A DNA stretch of 64,000 nt from Nymphaea colorata (Eukaryota; Streptophyta; Magnoliopsida; Nymphaeales; Nymphaeaceae), in the NCBI RefSeq assembly GCF_008831285.2, contig NC_045143.1:23068302-23132301 (forward strand), read 5' to 3'. The notes under the pieces were generated by a model. That model was not told where the DNA came from and searched no databases. It worked only from the letters and a program-made list of their open reading frames with translations. The translations under genes were made by a program, and so were the position numbers. Position 1 is the stretch's first letter. Each line of letters begins with the position of its first letter. This document shows, one piece after another, positions 60,401 to 64,000 of the stretch.

Positions 60401-63224
60401 AAACTAGTTTCGTGGGTATATCATGTTGCATTTCTTCATAATTAGGTTTTGTAACATATTGTACGATATGCTAAAAACACTGTTAAATAAAATCACAGAC
60501 ACATAAAAATTAAAGGAAACGTAAATGGATAACATGGAAAAGAGGGGAAGAGGTATGCAATCGTAACCTGCAGCAGTGACACAGTAAACTTGAGTGGAAT
60601 GTCATTTACAGTTGGGATCTTGTAGCTTCCTGGCCCACGAGTATAAAGCATGCCTTCTTTAACCCACTTATGATCTGCATCCCCCATTTGAGCTCTTCCA
60701 ATGCAACCCATCCCAATCCCTGTATGAAAGCTCCTTCGATCTAAACCAAACACAAATAAGCCAATACATGTTACAGTTGTTTACAATGACTAAATGTGGA
60801 CAAATTATTCAACACAAAAATTAATGCTCAATTTCTACCAAGGAAGAGTTACCAGTGGCACCACGTGCATTCTGATCATTTACACATGCATGGAATATGC
60901 TAGAAATTTATGAATATGATGTTTGCACTACTATTAACTTGAAATAACAGGGGTAATTGTTGAGGCATGGAAACAGAGCAAAACTTTTTTGGTTCTCACT
61001 CAACCAATAAGGCTGCTAAACGGTAGATAGGACAGTGCCAAAGTGTGTGTTTTGTGAAGGATAACACGTACTTGTGGCATAAATGGTAAATTCTTTATAT
61101 ACACTTTTCAGGTTGCTTGAGGTAGATAGCCTACATAAAAATGGACAACTCGGAAAAGAAATGTTCTGAAAACTGAGATTCCTGACACAGGTTTACCATT
61201 GCTGAAAATTACATGGTCTGTGTAAAAGAAAAAGTATCCATTGCATGGACTACATATATGGAAAATTCTCTATATCATGACACGTAGATTAATAATGTTG
61301 GTATACTTGTTAACACACGTTCTTTATGGTGTCTGCTACATGTCATAGTGATTCAATATTTTGTTTCTTCGAAAATATTAGATGATTTAATAAATTTGGA
61401 TTCTCATGTTATGCAGTAACTCCTCAGCTTGCATAACTTTTTAATCATGTACTAGATAGAAAAGTGCGTAAACCCAAGAATAAGGAAATTATACTACTAA
61501 GGCTTCTTAATAGTTTGACTATCCAAGGTGTTTTTGCTCTTTCATGAGCGTCTATGCAAGTGCATACGTGTATGTCACATGTGCAAAAGCCAAGTTTTTT
61601 CCTTTTTCCTTTTTTCAAGATCTTTCCCTTTTTCTTCTATTCCCTTTTTTTCTGCTCTATATTTCTTTTCACTTGAAATTAAGGATTGATTTTTCATGTT
61701 GCTTAATTCTTAAAAGAAAACAATAGCCAATTTTAAATCTTGATTTATTTTTATAATATGTCAAGCCAATTCAAGTTCCATGTAAAATATGTTTTTGCAT
61801 TGAGACTAGGAGAACCTTAACTTCAAGCCCTTTAAGCCAAAGATGGACCCAAGTCCTTTAGAATGGGACCTAAACTCATGTTTTAGAAACCAAACACTTC
61901 AATCAAGTTCTCTGACATCAGTTACAGAATCCAATGTAGAATTGGACCAAGGTAACAGCTTGTCTGCTGGAATTTGACTTACTGAGTACAATTTCAGAAA
62001 TTCTCGACAAATCTTTGTGAGCCAAGTGATGCCAAACTCTAACCCGGATTGCTTCCTGACCTCCTGGCTTCTAACTTGCTTAATCAGTACTTTAACCACT
62101 TTCATTCAATTGCTGCATGTACCAGTAGAATGGTGGCCATGACAATCATTAGACCAAGATAACATGTAACTGTTTGATGCGTCTTTTTTTTTTTTTTTTT
62201 TGCTGTAATTTGACAGACACATTTCACAGTCAGAAATGGTTTGGTTTTACTGTGGATTTTAACATTTAGTAGTGCCCTCTATTTTTGTCTTTTGGGAACT
62301 GCCTAATATGCCTTAAGCCTGCCTACGCCCTAGTCTCAGGCCCTCAACCAACTACCTAGGCTGCACAAAACATTTTTGACAACATAGGACCAATTTTACC
62401 AAAAAATGCAATAACAAGTTCATTGGTATCCAGAAAAGCAAGTTGACTAATAAATCTTTCTTAAAGTGTCATGTATACAAGAGCATGACATAATGAAGAA
62501 TTTGAAATATATACCATACCTGTCCAACATCAATTGCAGGATTCAATGAACATCCCAGATCCATAACAATATGTGTTGATCTTGTATGGAAATCGCCTGT
62601 TAGTGTATCTATTTCTACTTCAGCAAATGCAGCACCATAGGTATAATAACTGAATGGCTTCCCTTGCCCAGTCTTCCAATCATATCCAATATCAGGGGTA
62701 ATGTAAAAGCCATGAGCAGATAGGTCAATCCTTTCCATAAAGCAGGCATTTGCAAGCTGATAAAGTAGAAGGCAGAAAATTAGTTAAGACATCTAAAATC
62801 CTTCTACAATATGAAGAAACTCCAAGAAAAAAATTTCATGAAGTCCTTGATAGAAGAAAACAAATCTGGAAACATGTTTGCTGGGCATAGACTATATTAA
62901 AGACCAATGAGTGGTTATGGAGGATGTGATAGATTATCTTGAGCAATTTACCTTTACAAGGTTAAAGATTTTAACAAAGTGCATAGAGGTTCCAAATGTT
63001 GATGTAAGATGAAAATGGTCACTAATGATTGGTTCACGAAAAATAATGCTTGAATTAACTTGAAAAAAGAAAAGGCTTTCATAGAGTACCTCTGCAAAGG
63101 ATTTATGCTTATTCTTTAAAACCAGAGGTTTCATGCGTGCCTTGATTTGTTCACAAGCATCCAAAACTGCAGCCCCATACATATCAGAGCTTGCAGATGC
63201 GGCAGTGGGTGATGCATTAGGCAC
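37025..63224 (-). CDS. XDH: Xanthine dehydrogenase, last four exons, frameshifted (5' part lies outside the window)
   Basis: Oxidises hypoxanthine to xanthine and urate in purine breakdown, using molybdenum cofactor, iron-sulphur centres and FAD. Exons in transcript order: 63090-63224, 62520-62756, 60568-60740 and 37025-37267. They encode about the last 262 residues of a protein usually about 1,360 long, all in the molybdopterin-binding domain. Clear blocks are [46 protein letters not shown] and [13 protein letters not shown], which carries the catalytic Glu (Glu1261 in the bovine enzyme). Plant XDH rather than aldehyde oxidase is indicated by the [12 protein letters not shown] and IDLSAHGF wording. 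All borders are GT/AG and all joins are phase 0. Exon 60568-60740 has lost one base, so the frame as read here stops making XDH. The final intron is 23.3 kb and full of transposons. Either a pseudogene or a sequence error; the rest of the exons look well preserved. Confidence 0.9.
38308..38704. mobile_element. MITE copy A, TAGTCACAAA family
   Basis: Starts CATAGTCACAAAAAAC and ends GTTTTTGTGACTAC, an inverted terminal repeat of about 12 bp. The interior is very AT-rich and clearly aligns with copy B at 59984-60368 (shared CTCACTTATTTTATTTTT and TTTTTCAAGC). No coding capacity; target duplication unclear because of TA-rich flanks. Confidence 0.65.
38715..39377. mobile_element. TIR element of 663 bp with long inverted repeats
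   Basis: The left end CACTGAACCATGACTGTAAG... is matched, inverted, by the right end ...GACTCATGGTCCAGTG over about 60 bp on each side, including ATGAGGGCCCTCAT on the left and GAGGGCCCTCATTTGAT on the right. The GC-rich centre (38870-39230) contains diverged internal copies of CGAGCGG and GGAGGGAAG-like segments. Its open frames have no domain. It lies directly next to MITE copy A. Confidence 0.7.
39378..39411. repeat. (TA)n microsatellite
   Basis: About 16 TA units directly after the right end of the 663-bp TIR element, which hides any TA target duplication. Confidence 0.9.
39615..40128. repeat. Two diverged tandem copies of an LTR-like unit
   Basis: Units at 39615-39877 and 39878-40128 both begin TAACAACC and share TCCTAAAAGGGCTAAGAAC-like sequence and TTACAATCCACC. 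GTTACAATCCACC stretches are common around plant gypsy LTR ends, but no internal region is present, so the identity is open. Confidence 0.5.
40129..40325 (-). repeat. Candidate 3' LTR of C5
   Basis: 197 bp with TG...CA ends (TGTTGGTT...TTTGACA on the plus strand). The polypurine tract CAACTTGAGAGGGAG (minus strand) touches its boundary. No second copy remains in the window, so the outer end is a guess. Confidence 0.6.
40575..41064 (-). repeat. 3' LTR of C4
   Basis: TGTAAATCAATCCC...TTCTAACA on the plus strand. It contains the long inverted repeat at 40802-40858 missing from its partner. Confidence 0.92.
40802..40858. repeat. Near-perfect hairpin in the 3' LTR of C4
   Basis: The arm 40802-40827 (GCTGTTGGGCCAGCTCC...) is repeated inverted at 40832-40858 with a single extra base, around a 4-base AAAT loop. 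The other LTR keeps only the first arm and joins straight to TTCCCC. Confidence 0.9.
41078..45190 (-). pseudogene. C4 gag-pol polyprotein with a few lesions
   Basis: Gag begins at ATG 45190 ([13 protein letters not shown]). In-frame stops occur at 44888-44890 and 44420-44422. The zinc knuckle [13 protein letters not shown] follows at about 44360-44400. A frameshift near 44160 precedes the protease, whose active site reads FYSGAS where DSGAS is expected, so the catalytic Asp is Tyr. The frame from 44123 to 41427 is then open for 898 codons: integrase ([30 protein letters not shown]), linker, reverse transcriptase ([18 protein letters not shown]) and most of RNase H. A 1-base loss near 41460 shifts RNase H into the frame that ends at 41078. 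Otherwise well preserved, so these lesions are probably later than insertion. Confidence 0.94.
45486..45958 (-). repeat. 5' LTR of C4
   Basis: 473 bp; lacks the second hairpin arm present in the 40575-41064 copy and has small indels in the AAAAGAAAAAG-type tract. Confidence 0.92.
50488..50573 (+). repeat. 43-bp perfect tandem duplication in C2 integrase
   Basis: 50488-50530 repeats at 50531-50573. Length not divisible by three, so it shifts the frame, 10 bases before the C3 insertion point. Confidence 0.92.
50583..50821 (+). repeat. 5' LTR of C3
   Basis: 239 bp, TG...CA ends, followed by the primer site. Contains AGTATGAAAATGAAAAA and a GA run. Confidence 0.93.
50822..50834 (+). other. Primer binding site of C3
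   Basis: TGGTATCAGGGCC, one base off the initiator methionine tRNA complement. Confidence 0.9.
53014..53083 (+). repeat. 35-bp tandem duplication in the C3 linker
   Basis: TTGAGCATGAGAAAGATGAA... at 53014-53048 repeats with one mismatch at 53049-53083. Not a multiple of three. Confidence 0.9.
54875..55125 (-). repeat. 3' LTR of C6
   Basis: 251 bp; the outer end reads TATAG where the partner has TGTAG. The RNase H stop codon overlaps the inner end. Confidence 0.92.
55120..56039 (-). pseudogene. C6 remnant: end of reverse transcriptase and RNase H
   Basis: Starts inside the palm/connection part ([21 protein letters not shown] at about 56030), reads through [20 protein letters not shown], then shifts near 55600 and again near 55430. 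RNase H continues with [15 protein letters not shown] and [15 protein letters not shown] to the stop at the LTR edge. The catalytic YVDD part and everything upstream is missing. Confidence 0.9.
56186..56250. repeat. GGC/GGT trinucleotide repeat in the C6 leader
   Basis: About 20 GGN units; on the transcribed minus strand these are CCN/GCC repeats in the leader between primer site and deletion point. The Gly-rich reading frame on the plus strand is an artefact. Confidence 0.88.
56346..56596 (-). repeat. 5' LTR of C6
   Basis: 251 bp with TG...CA ends, followed on the right by TTCTC. Confidence 0.92.
56686..56850 (-). pseudogene. Acidic C-terminal coding remnant inside the TIR transposon
   Basis: A minus-strand frame of 54 codons from an in-frame TGA to a TAG at 56686-56688. 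It is very rich in Glu and Asp (for example [15 protein letters not shown] and [12 protein letters not shown]). It looks like the acidic tail of a longer protein whose upstream part was deleted. Such tails occur on plant transposases, but no catalytic motif is visible, so the link is inference. Confidence 0.35.
57512..57656 (-). pseudogene. Candidate first exon inside the TIR transposon
   Basis: On the minus strand an ATG at 57656 opens 48 codons and ends at a strong splice donor (ACAG/GTAAGTGGG). GC content and codon phase look like a real 5' exon near the right TIR. I do not recognise the protein. A second possible exon, reading [20 protein letters not shown], ends at CTGCAG/GTTATG near 57055. 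Could be the transposase gene remnant or a captured host gene piece. Confidence 0.3.
57916..58041 (+). repeat. 63-bp in-frame tandem duplication in C3 RNase H
   Basis: 57916-57978 and 57979-58041 each encode a copy of the [15 protein letters not shown] segment. It begins three bases after the TIR transposon's target duplication. Confidence 0.92.
58149..58390 (+). repeat. 3' LTR of C3
   Basis: 242 bp, preceded by polypurine AAGGGGAG and followed by ACTCC and the resumed C2 reading frame. Confidence 0.93.
59984..60368. mobile_element. MITE copy B, TAGTCACAAA family
   Basis: Begins GTTACAAGTCATAGTCACAAA and ends with the inverted TTTGTGACTATGGACTTACAAC, about 20 bp of imperfect terminal repeat. 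Aligns with copy A (38308-38704) along its length. It lies 200 bases before the XDH exon 60568-60740. Confidence 0.68.
60568..60740 (-). CDS. XDH: XDH penultimate exon with a 1-base deletion
   Basis: The first part reads [19 protein letters not shown] in the frame set by the previous exon. After a run of five G (60681-60685 on the plus strand as C) the match continues only in another frame ([10 protein letters not shown]...VSLLQ). 58 codons need 174 bases and 173 are present. Borders TTTAG/ATCGAA and CTGCAG/GTTACG are intact. Confidence 0.92.
60741..62519 (-). other. XDH intron of 1.78 kb
   Basis: AT-rich with a poly-T run at 62186-62202; no coding signal on either strand. Confidence 0.75.
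62520..62756 (-). CDS. XDH: XDH internal exon (79 codons)
   Basis: Acceptor TATCAG/CTTGCA and donor GGACAG/GTATGG. Encodes [18 protein letters not shown] and the strongly conserved [19 protein letters not shown], then NPAIDVGQ. Intact. Confidence 0.94.
63090..63224 (-). CDS. XDH: XDH internal exon (45 codons)
   Basis: Acceptor TTTCAG/GTGCCT and donor GCAGAG/GTACTC. Encodes [18 protein letters not shown], a molybdopterin-domain block specific to XDH. Intact. Confidence 0.93.
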
Positions 63225-64000
63225 CTGAAATAGGGAATGCAGTCTATTATCATGACAGAAGATCACAAACCATAAGGAAAAAAAGGGCAATGGGAAAAAA
63301 ATAAGCTAGAGAATGCAAAGAACTTTTGGATGGTATTAAAATGCTACATGAATCTGAAAGCATAAAACTTCAGCAGCTAAAAAGAAACAAAATTCCAGAA
63401 GACTCCTAGTCAACATCTGTCCGCAAATAAAACTGCTCCTTCATAAAGGTTACAAGTTCAAGTGGGCATAAAGAGGTAAACCTGAAATATTTATGCTGTC
63501 CATGTGAAAAACAAGTCAGCAAGCTTCTAAGGGGATAGTGTACAACTAGGTATCTAAGCTTCTAAACAAAGTGAAAGATGAAGTTCCTGTGTATAGTGGC
63601 CATATGTGGCTAATGTCACACTAGCAAAGGTCAACCATAATTCACTATCCAGTGCATGATTCCTATTACTGCACCTTACTCTCTTGGCCAAGAAAGATAA
63701 GTATCAACAATTGTTCTCCCTCAAAAGCCACTACCATGCAATAATAGCAGTAACATAACATAAAACAGCCATAGACTAGCAACTTATTCTACCTGTAAGT
63801 ATACACATGCAGACATTCATTGGTGGATTCTGAACCTTTTTGCTCCTAACAAACTTTGAATGCTATGACCGTGCTAGGGTGTAGTCACATTGTCACAGAA
63901 AACGCGTTTTAATCGAAAAAACGCGTTAAATACAGGAAAAACAAGTCAGTTGTATAAAACGACAATTAGACACGTCTTTTTAAGAAAAACACCAGAAAAT
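63225..64000 (-). other. XDH intron running off the window, with a repeat at its end
   Basis: No coding signal. The final 110 bases (AACGCGTTTT, AAACGCGTTAAATAC, AAAAACAAGTCAGTTGTATAAAA) resemble, inverted, the repeat at 12230-12380 in the ASL intron. Confidence 0.6.

Larger units (their letters stand above)
37268..60567 (-). other. Giant XDH intron, about 23.3 kb
   Basis: Runs from donor CAG/GTTACG (60567) to acceptor TTCAG (37268). The ends join Gln and Gly in phase 0, as in the Arabidopsis protein (SLLK-G). Contents described separately: MITEs, tandem repeats and copia elements C2 to C6 with a TIR transposon. The gap 37268-38307 holds no coding signal, only diverged repeats such as TGTCACACGGGTACC at about 37931, resembling the TIR transposon end. 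Confidence 0.88.

Noticed and set aside
62520-63224. Aldehyde oxidase instead of xanthine dehydrogenase
   Set aside because: The exons read [12 protein letters not shown] and IDLSAHGF, wording I associate with plant XDH; the two enzymes share the fold but differ in these blocks.
1-64000. CRISPR array, operon or bacterial defence system
   Set aside because: All genes are split by plant-type introns; no regularly spaced repeats or clustered bacterial-type frames exist.

Overview
The window is nuclear DNA from a flowering plant. Three split genes with plant-type introns sit in AT-rich sequence full of (TA)n microsatellites, MITE-like repeats and degenerate LTR retrotransposons. The exons match plant proteins closely and keep GT/AG borders. 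The species cannot be named from the sequence.

Layout. Bases 1-930 look like the right part of a Ty3/gypsy LTR. A Ty1/copia element with matching LTRs and a perfect 5-bp target duplication (C1, 2303-7560) splits an older LINE reverse-transcriptase relic, and a CACTA TNP2 transposase relic follows (8158-9215). The minus strand then carries a seven-exon plastid argininosuccinate lyase gene (11068-19832). The plus strand carries a seven-exon YjbQ/UPF0047 gene (24336-28189). From 28 to 37 kb there is intergenic sequence with MITEs and a gypsy relic.

The rest (37025 to beyond 63224) belongs to the 3' end of a minus-strand xanthine dehydrogenase gene. Its last exon is separated from the exon before it by an intron of about 23.3 kb. 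That intron holds five copia elements (C2-C6), three TIR or MITE elements and one larger TIR transposon. Insertions are stacked four deep: C2 holds C3, C3 holds the TIR transposon, and that holds C6. C4 separately sits in C5. The exon just before the giant intron is 173 bp where its protein alignment needs 174, which is a 1-bp frameshift in a run of five C (plus strand).

The three genes have unrelated metabolic jobs (arginine synthesis, a YjbQ-family protein, purine breakdown) and do not form a cluster. I found no new defence or biosynthetic system. The most unusual items are the layered XDH intron with its frameshifted exon, the TIR transposon with hidden minus-strand coding remnants and a nested copia, and a long hairpin present in only one LTR of C4. 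All retroelement reading frames are broken.
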